A stretch of 64,000 nt of DNA from Microbulbifer harenosus (GCF_005771435.1 NZ_VANI01000009.1:124001-188000), one strand, 5' to 3'. Shown: positions 1 through 8,146, counted from the first letter of the stretch. The notes: generated from the letters alone by a model not told the origin. Program-made: numbers and translations.

Positions 1-1033
1 CTCGGTGTTGTTCGCCGATCCGCGCTCCCAGCTGCAAAAAGTCGTGGCGCGGATTGAGCGCCTCGGTTACAAGGCGGTGTGTGCCACCGAGCTTGAATTT
101 TATCTCCTGCGGGAAGGAGCTGATGAGCTGGGCCATCCTCGCCCTGTCAGCGACAACGACTCAGATCTGGTGCCGTCCACCGACGTTTACGACCTTTCGG
201 AACTCGATTCCCAGCGACACTTCTTCGCCGATGTGCGCGCAGCCTGTGAGGCTCAGGACATCCCTGCGGATTCGATTATCTCTGAATATTCTCCCGGTCA
301 GTTTGAGATCAACCTGCTGCACTGTAACGATCCGGTAAAGGTGGCCGATCAGACGCTGCTGTTCAAGCGGCTGTTGAAAGGAGTGGCCCGCAGCCACGGT
401 TTGCGTGTCAGCACCATGGCCAAATTGTTTGGCGATCTCGCCGGCAACGGGATGCACGTCCATCTGAGTCTCGAAGATAAAGACGGCAACAATGTATTTG
501 ACGATGGCAGCGAAGAGGGCACCGACCTGTTGCGCCATGCCGTGGCCGGCATGATGGCGACGGCGAACGATGCCATGGCGATTTTTGCACCCCACAGCAA
601 CTCTTACCGGCGCTTCCAGGAAAGCAGCCACGCGCCGCTGAATCTGTGCTGGGGGTATGACAACCGCACCGTCACCTTCCGCATCCCCGCCGGTGACTCC
701 AATGCCAGACGTATCGAACATCGCATTGCCGGTGCCGATGTGAATGCCTATCTGGTACTGGCGGCCATTCTCGCTGGCGTGTGCCACGGCCTGGAAAATC
801 GCCTGCAGCCACCAGAGCCGGTGGAAGGGGATGCCTACCAGATGGAGTGTGAAGAGCAACTGATCAACACCTGGAGTGGCGCGCTCGACAAGTTCGAAGA
901 GAGCACATTGTGGAAAGACTACTTCGATCCGGAGTTCGTTGATCTGTTTGTGATGTTGAAGCGTCAGGAACAGGCGGAAATTGCTTCCCGGGTGACGGAT
1001 GTAGAGTACGAGAGTTATCTGCAACGGGTTTGA
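1..1033 (+). CDS. Glutamine synthetase family protein (gamma-glutamylputrescine synthetase-like), 5' truncated
   Basis: About 343 C-terminal residues of an enzyme whose family is usually about 450 long; the frame is open to the left edge, so the GTG at 5 is internal and the beta-grasp N-terminus lies outside. Visible glutamine synthetase motifs are GNGMHVHLSL (ATP/glutamate site), the NSYRRF segment and the FRIPAGDS...RIEHRIAGADVNAYL stretch with the substrate-binding arginines. The early TELEFYLL motif carries the metal-binding glutamates. The family ligates glutamate to ammonia or to an amine. The sequence style resembles PuuA-type enzymes of putrescine catabolism more than housekeeping GlnA, but no puu neighbours are visible, so the substrate is unassigned. 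It ends 170 bp before a strong terminator. Confidence 0.85.
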   Translation, partial: SVLFADPRSQLQKVVARIERLGYKAVCATELEFYLLREGADELGHPRPVSDNDSDLVPSTDVYDLSELDSQRHFFADVRAACEAQDIPADSIISEYSPGQFEINLLHCNDPVKVADQTLLFKRLLKGVARSHGLRVSTMAKLFGDLAGNGMHVHLSLEDKDGNNVFDDGSEEGTDLLRHAVAGMMATANDAMAIFAPHSNSYRRFQESSHAPLNLCWGYDNRTVTFRIPAGDSNARRIEHRIAGADVNAYLVLAAILAGVCHGLENRLQPPEPVEGDAYQMECEEQLINTWSGALDKFEESTLWKDYFDPEFVDLFVMLKRQEQAEIASRVTDVEYESYLQRV

Positions 1034-1397
1034 TGCGCTGCCGGTGAATGTAGAGGCGTGGATTGCGACCCGTAATCAACGGCTTTTGTGTCAGTGTGGC
1101 AGGCAGCGGAAAATGCTCTGCTATACCTTAATCAGACAGCTGTGCACTTGAGTGTGCAGCGCGTCGCAAACTCTCCTCCTGAAAGTGTGTTCGAGAAAAC
1201 TGGCCCGCCTTATGGCGGGCATTTTTTTGGAGGACGCAAACTAGCAGAAATTTCTTCCCATTTGTCAGCGAATGCTTAGGCAGTACTTGCTGTTTCATCC
1301 GAAACTCCACCTATACTGATTCTGACCGTACGCGCGGGTCACAGTTATCCTGTGGCTCGGCCGTCATGGAGCATTTCAGAGCTAAAAGGAGTTACTC
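1034..1397. other. Intergenic region between the glutamine synthetase-like gene and ompW
   Basis: I see no convincing gene here. It holds a rho-independent terminator (1203-1228) and a candidate promoter for the following gene: TTGCTG at 1287-1292 and TATACT at 1312-1317, with a long 19-bp spacer, so the assignment is weak. A 63-codon ORF (1088-1279) reads through the terminator stem and looks spurious. Confidence 0.5.
1203..1228 (+). terminator. Rho-independent terminator
   Basis: GCCCGCC (1203-1209), loop TTAT, GGCGGGC (1214-1220), followed by ATTTTTTT. A perfect 7-bp GC-rich stem with a T-run, downstream of the glutamine synthetase-like gene. Confidence 0.9.
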
Positions 1398-2189
1398 ATG
1401 CGAACCAAGTCCCTGCTTTTTCCACTGGCAGTTGCCGCCGCAAGCGCAACTTCGCCGGCATTCGCCGACTTCAATGCTGGCGATTTCATTCTGCGTGTCG
1501 GTGCTGGCTATATGGAGGCCGACGATTCCGTATTTTCGCGACCCGAGCGTGTAGTAATCCCCGATCCCAACAACCCCAACGATCCGGATGCCACCATCAC
1601 TGTGGATATCCGAGAATCGGTGGATCTTGATAACGATACGACCTGGTTTATCAACGGCACTTATTTCATTATGGATCACGTGGCGGTTGAGCTCTACCAC
1701 CTGAACAGTGCGGACCTTGATGCCAATTTCAACACCGATATTCGTGGTGCAGGAATTAACGCCCGGAGCGCCAATGGACTGGGGGATTTCGAAACATCGG
1801 TAACCAGCTTTTTTGTCGACTGGTACCCTGTGTGCGTGGAGTCCTGGATTCAGCCGTATATGGGCATTGGGGTCAATTACACGGACATCGAGCAGGATTT
1901 CCTGCGTCCAGCGTTTACCTATGACAATGTCAATTACGGCCTGATCAATCTCGGCAGTTCCTGGGGATGGACCGCGCAGATTGGTGTGGATATTGAGTTT
2001 GGGCGCAACGCCAACTGGCTCTTCAATGCCTCTGCCATGTATGTGGATGCGGAACCCGAAATCGAAATTGGTGTTGACTCGGTTGTTCTCAGTAATGGGT
2101 TGGCGGTCAACAGTATCCGCTACAGGGACGATCTGGATCTCGATGCCTGGATTTTCAACCTGGGCGTTGGTTACAAATTCAGCTTCTGA
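1398..2189 (+). CDS. OmpW family outer membrane beta-barrel protein
   Basis: 263 residues with an AAAGGAG ribosome site 7 bases before the ATG. A Sec signal peptide (about residues 1-23, ending SPAFA) precedes a mature N-terminus starting DFNAGDF, and the protein ends in an aromatic C-terminus (GVGYKFSF), the outer-membrane insertion signal. The overall pattern (N-terminal RVGAGYM strand, central WGWTAQIGVD strand) matches OmpW/AlkL porins, 8-stranded barrels that admit small hydrophobic molecules. The loops are longer than in typical OmpW (about 210 residues). A paralogue lies at 22638-23447 and ends almost identically. It is monocistronic, with terminators on both sides. Confidence 0.88.
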   Translation: MRTKSLLFPLAVAAASATSPAFADFNAGDFILRVGAGYMEADDSVFSRPERVVIPDPNNPNDPDATITVDIRESVDLDNDTTWFINGTYFIMDHVAVELYHLNSADLDANFNTDIRGAGINARSANGLGDFETSVTSFFVDWYPVCVESWIQPYMGIGVNYTDIEQDFLRPAFTYDNVNYGLINLGSSWGWTAQIGVDIEFGRNANWLFNASAMYVDAEPEIEIGVDSVVLSNGLAVNSIRYRDDLDLDAWIFNLGVGYKFSF

Positions 2190-2217
2190 TCTTTAGTGAA
2201 TGCTCCAGACACTCTTG

Positions 2218-2258
2218 CCTCGGTATGCCCGCACCAGCGCATACCGGGGCTTTGTTTT
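2218..2258 (+). terminator. Rho-independent terminator of ompW
   Basis: CCTCGGTATGC (2218-2228) pairs with GCATACCGGGG (2239-2249) with a central mismatch-tolerant stem and a 10-base loop, followed by CTTTGTTTT. Confidence 0.8.
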
Positions 2259-2418
2259 GAGGGTGTTGGTCTCGGGGCTCACAAACATCCAGACTGGTTG
2301 GTCTCTCCTCTGGTGTGGACGGATTCGGTCTGGCAGTCATTTCTTTGCCGGTGTATTCTTCGCCTTTTACGGCGCCTGAGCTTTTTGCGTTCGCCAAAAC
2401 AATAATTCTGGGGAATCT

Positions 2419-3825
2419 ATGACCGCCTTGGGCAATCATACAGACGGTCCGACGGCCAGCAACCGGCCACTGAATATCTGTTTACTCGGCTATCGCAGCC
2501 ATCCCCACTGTGGCGGCCAGGGCATTTACCTGCATTACCTGAGTAAGGCGCTGGTGGAGGCCGGTCACAACGTCGATGTTATCTCCGGGCAGCCATATCC
2601 CGATCTGGATGCGCGCGTGCGCCTGATCAAAATGCCCGGTCTCAATCTTTACGAACACGAAAATCCCACCCGTGCGCTGAAGCTGCGCCACCTGCTGAGC
2701 TGGGCGGATTTTTACGAGTGGTTTGGCAAGTTGACCGGGGCGTTTGCGGAGCCTTATGCGTTTGGGAGAAGGGCCGCGCGCTACCTGCGTCGCCACGGCA
2801 ATCACTACGATGTCGTGCACGATAACCAGTCACTCAGCTACGGACTGCTGGATATTGAAGCGGCGGGAATCCCGGTGGTGGCAACCATTCACCATCCGAT
2901 TACCCGCGACCGCCAGCTGGCGTTGGACGCAGCGCCGGACTGGTTTTATCGCCTTCTGGTGCGCCGCTGGCACAGTTTTCTGAATATGCAGATCAAGGTG
3001 TCCCGCCGCCTCAAGCATATCGTGACCGTTTCGACACAGTCTCTCAACGATGTCGTCGAACAGTTCGGTGTCTCGCCGTCCCAGCTCAGACTGATTTACA
3101 ACGGTATCGACACGGATATTTTTTCGCCGCAGCCCCAGGTCGCGGTCAATCCTTTCCAGATCATGACCACCGCTTCTGCGGACCAACCACTCAAAGGGCT
3201 GCGGTTTCTGTTGCAGGCCATGGCATTGCTGCACGGGCGTTTTCCGCAGCTGCAGTTGCTGGTGGTTGGAAAGCTGAAAGAAGGCGGCGCAACAGAGCAG
3301 CTTTTGCAGGAGCTAAAGCTGGATAAACACGTACGCTTCGTCTCGGGTATATCCAGCCAGCAACTGGTTGAGCACTATACCTCTTCGGCGATGGTGGTCT
3401 GCCCGTCTTTATATGAGGGGTTCGGACTGCCAGCGGGCGAGGCGATGGCCTGTGGCGTGCCGGTTATTTCCAGTGATGGTGGAGCTCTGCCGGAAGTAGT
3501 GGGCGACGCCGGTCTGGTGGTACCTGCGGGAGACAGCGGTGCGCTCGCCCGCGGGATTGAACGCCTGTTGTCGGATCCTTCGCTGCGCGCTGAAATGGCA
3601 AAGGCCGGGCGACGGAGAATTGAGGAGCAGTTTTCCTGGCAGGTGGCGGCGAAAAGTCTGGTGTCTTATTACCGCGATATCATCGGCGCTGCTGCGGCGT
3701 TCGGCGACGTTCCTGAATCCGCAGCTACTGGTACTGCGTTGCAGGTCCAGAATTACACCGGCAGCACGGGAATCTCCGCGGACACCTATCCGTCAGAAGG
3801 GAAGAACCGGGGGGAGGCGGCCTGA
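2419..3825 (+). CDS. GT4-family glycosyltransferase
   Basis: 468 residues, GT-B fold. The N-terminal acceptor domain has the glycine-rich HPHCGGQG loop near residue 35. The C-terminal nucleotide-sugar domain contains YEGFGLPAGEAMACGVPV near residue 335, the EX7E-type donor motif of GT4 retaining transferases. The last 40 residues are low-complexity and probably disordered. It begins a tightly coupled run: its TGA overlaps the next ATG by one base, and that gene overlaps a third by four bases, so the three are almost certainly co-translated. Donor and acceptor cannot be read from sequence; the partners (methyltransferase, alpha/alpha-toroid protein) point to a modified glycan or glycolipid. 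Confidence 0.85.
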   Translation: MTALGNHTDGPTASNRPLNICLLGYRSHPHCGGQGIYLHYLSKALVEAGHNVDVISGQPYPDLDARVRLIKMPGLNLYEHENPTRALKLRHLLSWADFYEWFGKLTGAFAEPYAFGRRAARYLRRHGNHYDVVHDNQSLSYGLLDIEAAGIPVVATIHHPITRDRQLALDAAPDWFYRLLVRRWHSFLNMQIKVSRRLKHIVTVSTQSLNDVVEQFGVSPSQLRLIYNGIDTDIFSPQPQVAVNPFQIMTTASADQPLKGLRFLLQAMALLHGRFPQLQLLVVGKLKEGGATEQLLQELKLDKHVRFVSGISSQQLVEHYTSSAMVVCPSLYEGFGLPAGEAMACGVPVISSDGGALPEVVGDAGLVVPAGDSGALARGIERLLSDPSLRAEMAKAGRRRIEEQFSWQVAAKSLVSYYRDIIGAAAAFGDVPESAATGTALQVQNYTGSTGISADTYPSEGKNRGEAA

Positions 3826-4613
3826 TGATTACCGTCAACCCTGGGTTGCTGAATCTCAGGCCCGGACAGCGGGTTTTGGATCTCGGCTGTGGCGAAGGCC
3901 GTCACGCCATCCATTTGTTGATCACCGATGCCGTGGATATTTTCGCCGTGGACCTGAGCCAGCGAGATATTCGCACTGCCTGCGATAAAGCACAGCCGTT
4001 TATGGCGGCCGGTAATGTATCCGGCCGTGTGCAGTTTGTCGTGAGCGATGCCCTGCGGTTGCCGTTTTCCGACGATTTTTTTGATGTGGTGATCTGCTCC
4101 GAGGTTCTCGAGCATATCGAGGATTACGAAGGCGTCCTGAGCGAAATTACCCGGGTGTTGAAACCCGCGGGCATCTTCGCGGCGACAGTGCCGGCGTTCT
4201 TCCCTGAATGGGTATGCTGGAAACTGTCTGACGCCTATCACCAGGTGGAAGGTGGACATATCCGGATTTTCCGCGAGAAGCAATTACGCATGAGCGTAGA
4301 ACAGCAAGGGTATCAATACTTTGCCCGCCATAAGGCCCACGCACTACACGCGCCTTACTGGTGGTTGAAATGTTTGTTCTGGGAGCGCGACAGGCAACCG
4401 CTGGTGGCGGCCTATCATCGCCTGTTGGTGTGGGATCTAATGCAAAAACCGAGACTGACCCGCTGGATGGAGAAGTTGCTCAACCCGGTGCTCGGCAAAA
4501 GCATCGCACTGTATTTTGTGAAGGCATCGTACCCGGAGCCAGATCTGGGGGGCTCACCGGAGCGGAGATCCGAATTGCCAAGTAAGGACGCGGAACGCGA
4601 GGTGGCCGCGTGA
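3825..4613 (+). CDS. Class I SAM-dependent methyltransferase
   Basis: 262 residues. Motif I VLDLGCGEGRH (residues 17-27) and the acidic end of strand beta2 (VDLSQRD) form the SAM pocket; the FDVVICSEVLEHIEDYE segment is the beta4 motif of the UbiE/UbiG-like Methyltransf_11 group. The C-terminal ~90 residues are unlike UbiE and rich in aromatics (HAPYWWLKCLFW), perhaps an acceptor-binding or membrane-contacting lid. It is translationally coupled on both sides (TGATG at 3823-3827 and GTGA at 4610-4613). It probably methylates the product or intermediate of the adjacent glycosyltransferase; that is inference. Confidence 0.85.
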   Translation: MITVNPGLLNLRPGQRVLDLGCGEGRHAIHLLITDAVDIFAVDLSQRDIRTACDKAQPFMAAGNVSGRVQFVVSDALRLPFSDDFFDVVICSEVLEHIEDYEGVLSEITRVLKPAGIFAATVPAFFPEWVCWKLSDAYHQVEGGHIRIFREKQLRMSVEQQGYQYFARHKAHALHAPYWWLKCLFWERDRQPLVAAYHRLLVWDLMQKPRLTRWMEKLLNPVLGKSIALYFVKASYPEPDLGGSPERRSELPSKDAEREVAA

Positions 4614-5731
4614 GCCGGCCTGTTGCGGCAGCTGTCGCCAACAGTACAGAGCAGACATTGTTTCCCCGCGATTTTATCCGGCACAGCGCCAGCTATATTC
4701 TTTCGCAGCAGTTGGAAAGTGGCTGCATCCCCTGGTTTACTGGTCACCACGCGGACCCGTGGGATCACGTGGAGGCCGCCATGGGGCTCAGTATCGCCGG
4801 CGAGTATGACGCCGCCGAAAAGGCCTATGCCTGGCTTGCGGCAGAACAGCTCGCGGATGGCAGCTGGTGGGCCGCCTACAGAAATGGTGAAGCCGACAGT
4901 CGCGAGCGCCGGGAAAGTAACTTTGTCGCTTACGTGGCGACAGGTATCTGGCACCACTTTCTGATTACTGGCGACCGCGAATTTCTATCGCGCTTCTGGC
5001 CAATGGTGGAAAAGGCACTGGACTTCGTGCTGGCATTGCAGTCGGAGTATGGTGATATTCAGTGGGCGGTGGATGCTCAGGGTGAGCCCATGTGGGACTC
5101 TCTGATCACCGGCTGTTCCTCTATCTATAAGAGTTTCGAGTGCGGAATCCATATCGCTGAGGCGCTGGGCCGACCGAAACCAAACTGGACGCTTGCGCGC
5201 TCGAAACTGGGCTATGCGTTGCGAGCAATGCCGGAGCGGTTTGATCGCACCTGGGAGAGCAAGGCACGTTTTTCCATGGACTGGTTTTATCCGGTGCTTG
5301 CGGGTGTCTTTGATGGTGCGGATGCAAAGGCGCGCCTGTGGCAGAAGTGGGATGAGTTTGTAGTGGCTGGGCTCGGTTGCCGCTGTGTGAATGACGAGCC
5401 CTGGGTGACAGTAGCGGAATCCTGTGAATTGACCATGGCACTGGTGGCCGCCGGCGAAATGCGTAAGGCGGAAGAACTCTATCGCGGCTTACACCGCTGG
5501 CAGGACAAAGACGGCGGTTACTGGACTGGCTATGTCTATCGTGACGACGCCATCTGGCCGGAAGAAAAAACCACCTGGACCGTCGGTGCCATGTTACTCG
5601 CCGCGGATGCGCTGGCAGGGCTCACGCCCGCCAGCACGCTATTTACCAGGGTGGCGCTACTGGATTCGGCGCAGAATGCCGAGCGTCTTGACCATCGCCA
5701 CCAGCTCGAACTGAGCGGAGGCCAGGGCTAG
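4610..5731 (+). CDS. Alpha/alpha-toroid protein (prenyltransferase/terpene-cyclase-like or six-hairpin fold), function unknown
   Basis: 373 residues with a GTG start overlapping the upstream stop. The sequence is a run of helical hairpins with repeated aromatic-Gly turns (DPWDHVEAAMGLSIAG, ADGSWWAAYRNGEAD, DKDGGYWTGYVYRDD), the signature of (alpha/alpha)6 toroids that databases often label 'prenyltransferase'. I see no zinc triad of protein prenyltransferases and no DXDD cyclase motif, so a glycosidase-like or scaffold role is equally possible. The final ~25 residues (after STLFTR) lie antisense to the end of the convergent methyltransferase gene and look like an extension past an older stop. 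Co-translation with the GT4 and methyltransferase genes implies a shared pathway. Confidence 0.6.
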   Translation: MSRPVAAAVANSTEQTLFPRDFIRHSASYILSQQLESGCIPWFTGHHADPWDHVEAAMGLSIAGEYDAAEKAYAWLAAEQLADGSWWAAYRNGEADSRERRESNFVAYVATGIWHHFLITGDREFLSRFWPMVEKALDFVLALQSEYGDIQWAVDAQGEPMWDSLITGCSSIYKSFECGIHIAEALGRPKPNWTLARSKLGYALRAMPERFDRTWESKARFSMDWFYPVLAGVFDGADAKARLWQKWDEFVVAGLGCRCVNDEPWVTVAESCELTMALVAAGEMRKAEELYRGLHRWQDKDGGYWTGYVYRDDAIWPEEKTTWTVGAMLLAADALAGLTPASTLFTRVALLDSAQNAERLDHRHQLELSGGQG

Positions 5732-6313
5732 TTTGTAGATTTCGTAAGGTGCCTGGCCGCCGTCGGCGGGATCGGGAAAAATATCGTGAATGGCGAGGTA
5801 ACCGCCGGGCACGATATGCCGGGACCAACTGCGGTAATCGGTCATCGCTGCGTCCAGCGAGTGGCCGCCGTCAATGAACACCAGGCCCAGGGGCGTGCTC
5901 CAGTGGCGAGCCGCCACCGCGGACGGCGCCACGATCGGCACCACGAACTCTTCCAGGTCGGCTGCGCGCATGTTGCTGCGGAAATGGTGAAAGCTGTCCA
6001 TCAGCTGGCTGCGCTCGTCAAACAGATCGCGATCGTGGTACTCCTCGCCGGGTTGGTGCTCTTCCGATCCCCGGTGATGATCCACTGCAAACAGGGTGTT
6101 GCGCATCAATTTGCAGGCGCTGCCCAGGTAAACCGTGGATTTACCGCAGTAGCTTCCCACTTCCAGGCAGGGTCCCAGCTCGCCGGCCTCAGCCGCAAGT
6201 CGATAAAGTGTCGCGCCCTCTTGCGGGTCGAGAAAACCTTTAATGCTGTCAATGTCGACGGGAAGGTCCTCGGGCAGGGCGAGAGGCTGTTCGAGTGTGT
6301 GTGAAATTTCCAT
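5657..6313 (-). CDS. Class I SAM-dependent methyltransferase (Methyltransf_24 type)
   Basis: 218 residues from the ATG at 6313; the frame stays open further upstream but that part lacks family sequence and is antisense to the next gene. Motif I is LEVGSYCGKSTVYLG near residue 48; LGLVFIDGGHSLDAAMTDY and the GGYLAIHDIF strand near the C-terminus are typical of Methyltransf_24 enzymes, which methylate sugars or small aromatics. It is convergent with the toroid gene and overlaps its 3' end by 75 bp, an unusually long tail-to-tail overlap. Its placement makes it a likely fourth member of the cassette. Confidence 0.8.
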   Translation of the reverse strand: MEISHTLEQPLALPEDLPVDIDSIKGFLDPQEGATLYRLAAEAGELGPCLEVGSYCGKSTVYLGSACKLMRNTLFAVDHHRGSEEHQPGEEYHDRDLFDERSQLMDSFHHFRSNMRAADLEEFVVPIVAPSAVAARHWSTPLGLVFIDGGHSLDAAMTDYRSWSRHIVPGGYLAIHDIFPDPADGGQAPYEIYKLALASAQFELVAMVKTLGILRRIQ

Positions 6314-6463
6314 GTTCTTCTTCGGCTTTATTGATCGCACAAGACAGTAGCGGCGGATTACCGGGTTTGCAATGGATGTGAAGCGCAAATCCGCTGGCAA
6401 ATAGTTTCCACACAAACGATTGAAAATTTCCCTGCAGTGACGTCTGCAGGCAATGTGAAAAAT

Positions 6464-7186
6464 ATGCGTAAAGATCATAGACCATACTGGCTGAAGCGCC
6501 TGATGCTGCAATTTCGCAGCTGGCGCACGCGACACTTCTTGTTGCCACAGTTCGATGCCGTCGGCCGTGAGCCGGAAGTGATGCATCCGGCCTCGGTCAA
6601 GGTGTTCGGTCGCAACATTCGCCTGGGCGATTTCCCCCACTTGATCTCCACCCCAGACAACTGCATCCGCTTTACCGCCATGGGACATCGGGGTGGCGAT
6701 GCGGAAATCACCATCGGTGATTACGTACTGATCTCCCCCGGCGTGCGCATCTCTGCTGGCCAGTCCATCACCATCGGCGATGCCTGCATGCTCGCCGCCA
6801 ACGTCTACATCTCCGATTCCGACTGGCACGGGCTCTATAACCGCACACGTCCATTCCGCTGCACGGAAGCCGTTGCCATTGGCAATAATGTGTGGATCGG
6901 TGACAGCGCGATCATCTGTAAAGGTGTGACCATAGGTGATAACGCGGTGGTAGGGGCGGGGAGCATCGTGACGAAAGACGTCCCTGCAAACGCCATCGTG
7001 GCCGGCAACCCCGCGCGTGAGATCAAGCAGATCAACCCCCGCCGGCGCATGATTACCCGAGAAGCGCTGTTCGCCGACAGCTTCCGCCAGGCGCATAACC
7101 TGGACGAATTGGATAAAATGCTGCTCACCGGCAACAGTCTGCTGGGGTGGCTGCGGTCGGTTGTTCTGCCGCGGCGTGGAGACTGA
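6464..7186 (+). CDS. Left-handed beta-helix (hexapeptide repeat) acyltransferase
   Basis: 240 residues from ATG 6464; an in-frame GTG at 6437 would add nine residues and neither start has a good ribosome site. Hexapeptide repeats run from about residue 75 to 185 ([53 protein letters not shown]), ending with the [17 protein letters not shown] signature of the maltose/galactoside O-acetyltransferase (WbbJ/CysE-like) group. The SDSDWHG segment supplies the expected catalytic histidine. Such enzymes O-acetylate sugars with acetyl-CoA. It is divergent from the methyltransferase at 5657-6313 and fits a glycan-decorating role in this locus. Confidence 0.85.
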   Translation: MRKDHRPYWLKRLMLQFRSWRTRHFLLPQFDAVGREPEVMHPASVKVFGRNIRLGDFPHLISTPDNCIRFTAMGHRGGDAEITIGDYVLISPGVRISAGQSITIGDACMLAANVYISDSDWHGLYNRTRPFRCTEAVAIGNNVWIGDSAIICKGVTIGDNAVVGAGSIVTKDVPANAIVAGNPAREIKQINPRRRMITREALFADSFRQAHNLDELDKMLLTGNSLLGWLRSVVLPRRGD

Positions 7187-7246
7187 TTCATCGTGCCGTT
7201 CGCTGGGTCATCAATTTGGAAGTCTGATAGCGGGAAGTTTGAAAAA

Positions 7247-7756
7247 ATGAGTAAACAGGGCAGTGTGGTACTGATCGGGATGCCGGGTGCGGGCAAGAGT
7301 ACGCTTGGGGTGTTGCTGGCTAAGGAGTTGGCGAAGGATTTTGTGGATACCGATGTGCTGATCCAGCTGCGGGAAGACAAGACCCTGCAGGAGATCATGA
7401 ACGAGAGCGACTATCTGAACCTGCGCCGTATCGAAGGGGAGGTGATTGCCGAAGCGGTTCTGCCCAATCATGTTATCGCCACCGGTGGCAGTGCGGTGTA
7501 CAGCGAAGAGGGCATGCACAACCTACTGAAATTCGGCCCTGCGGTGTTTCTGAACTGTACGGCGGATGAGTTACGTCGGCGGATTCACAACTACGAAAGC
7601 CGTGGTATCGCCAAGGCGCCGGGGCAGAGCTTTGAGGAATTGTTTGAAGAGCGGCAGGCTCTGTATCGCCGGTATGCGGATATTGTGGTGGATTGTGATG
7701 GGCGGGATATGGAGCAGGTTCTTGCGCAGGTAGTCGGTTTACTGGGCGACCGCTGA
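7247..7756 (+). CDS. Shikimate kinase-like protein
   Basis: 169 residues from ATG 7247 (the longer frame from 7193 lacks family sequence). P-loop GMPGAGKST is at about residues 11-19, followed by the FVDTDVLIQ Mg/substrate aspartates, the LRRIEGEVI arginine segment, ATGGSAVY in place of the usual shikimate-binding ATGGGAV, and the lid region RGIAKAPGQSFEELFEERQALYRRYAD. This is the shikimate kinase fold and length. The gene is not beside aroB, the usual partner of aroK, and the third glycine of the GGG motif is replaced by serine, so this may be a second kinase with altered substrate. It is 60 bp downstream of the acyltransferase and probably co-transcribed with it. Confidence 0.75.
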   Translation: MSKQGSVVLIGMPGAGKSTLGVLLAKELAKDFVDTDVLIQLREDKTLQEIMNESDYLNLRRIEGEVIAEAVLPNHVIATGGSAVYSEEGMHNLLKFGPAVFLNCTADELRRRIHNYESRGIAKAPGQSFEELFEERQALYRRYADIVVDCDGRDMEQVLAQVVGLLGDR

Positions 7757-7783
7757 AGCTTTTGTGTGCTTCGTAGATGGTTT

Positions 7784-7908
7784 CGTGGCGGCGCCGCTAC
7801 CGCGTATTGCCTCGTGAGACACGCCGTGAACCCATCCATGGGGGCTCTTCCGCGAGGTCCCTCTCGCGGAAGGTCTCACGAGGCAATACCCGGTATCGAC
7901 ACCTTCGC
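7784..7908. repeat. Dispersed palindromic element, copy 1 (CCATCCATGG family)
   Basis: Perfect 17-bp outer arms (7804-7820 and 7873-7889) enclose a conserved unpaired stretch AACCCATCCATGGGGGCTC (7829-7847) and an inner hairpin with 10-bp arms (7847-7856 and 7863-7872) and loop GTCCCT. Weaker pairing extends outward (GTGGCGG...CGACACC). Copies 2 (20802-20927) and 3 (26042-26168) have the same layout and core but different arm sequences, each perfectly self-complementary. Confidence 0.85.
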
Positions 7909-7982
7909 GATTGGTTCCGAATACTTTTCCTACCAAGCAGGTATTGGCAGTTGCTAACGAAGTGAAGAAATTCGAATTGAAG

Positions 7983-8090
7983 GTCGAGTGCCGGGGATTT
8001 GTTTTTGAAAGCGTCGGAAACAGGGATGTTTCCGACGCAGCCTACAGGGATGTATTCATGGCGGTTTCAAAAACAAATACCCGGTGCTTG
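7983..8090. repeat. Second type of palindromic element (GTAG-headed when read on the minus strand)
   Basis: Outer arms 7991-8010 and 8065-8084 pair over 20 bp with one mismatch. Inside lies a perfect 11-bp hairpin (8011-8021 and 8028-8038, loop AGGGAT), then an unpaired segment (8039-8064) containing CTACAGGGATGTATTC. On the minus strand the unpaired segment runs through GTAGG directly into the inner hairpin, the head-plus-hairpin plan of REP sequences. Architecture matches the CCATCCATGG elements but the core differs. Confidence 0.75.
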
Positions 8091-8146
8091 GCCGCCACAA
8101 AACCTTGAACAGAGCTCTTTGATGAATCGGAGCTCGGCGCAAAAAA

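Larger units (their letters stand above)
7757..8146. other. 390-bp intergenic region filled by two palindromic elements
   Basis: The region between the convergent shikimate-kinase-like gene and the Lrp gene has no supported gene. It is almost entirely occupied by two separate palindromic repeat elements (7784-7908 and 7983-8090), described as their own entries. Short ORFs across it, for example 7739-7936 on the minus strand, are by-products of the repeat; a similar peptide is 'encoded' by the related element near 20.8 kb. Confidence 0.7.

Noticed and set aside
6314-7096. Upstream extension of the minus-strand methyltransferase ORF to 479 codons
   Set aside because: The extra part is antisense to the hexapeptide acyltransferase and has no methyltransferase similarity.
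7739-7936. Short ORFs sharing a VRPSARGTS-KSPHGWV peptide at 7739-7936 and 20561-20896
   Set aside because: The shared peptide comes from the conserved core of the palindromic elements; no start signals, and the arms differ between copies.
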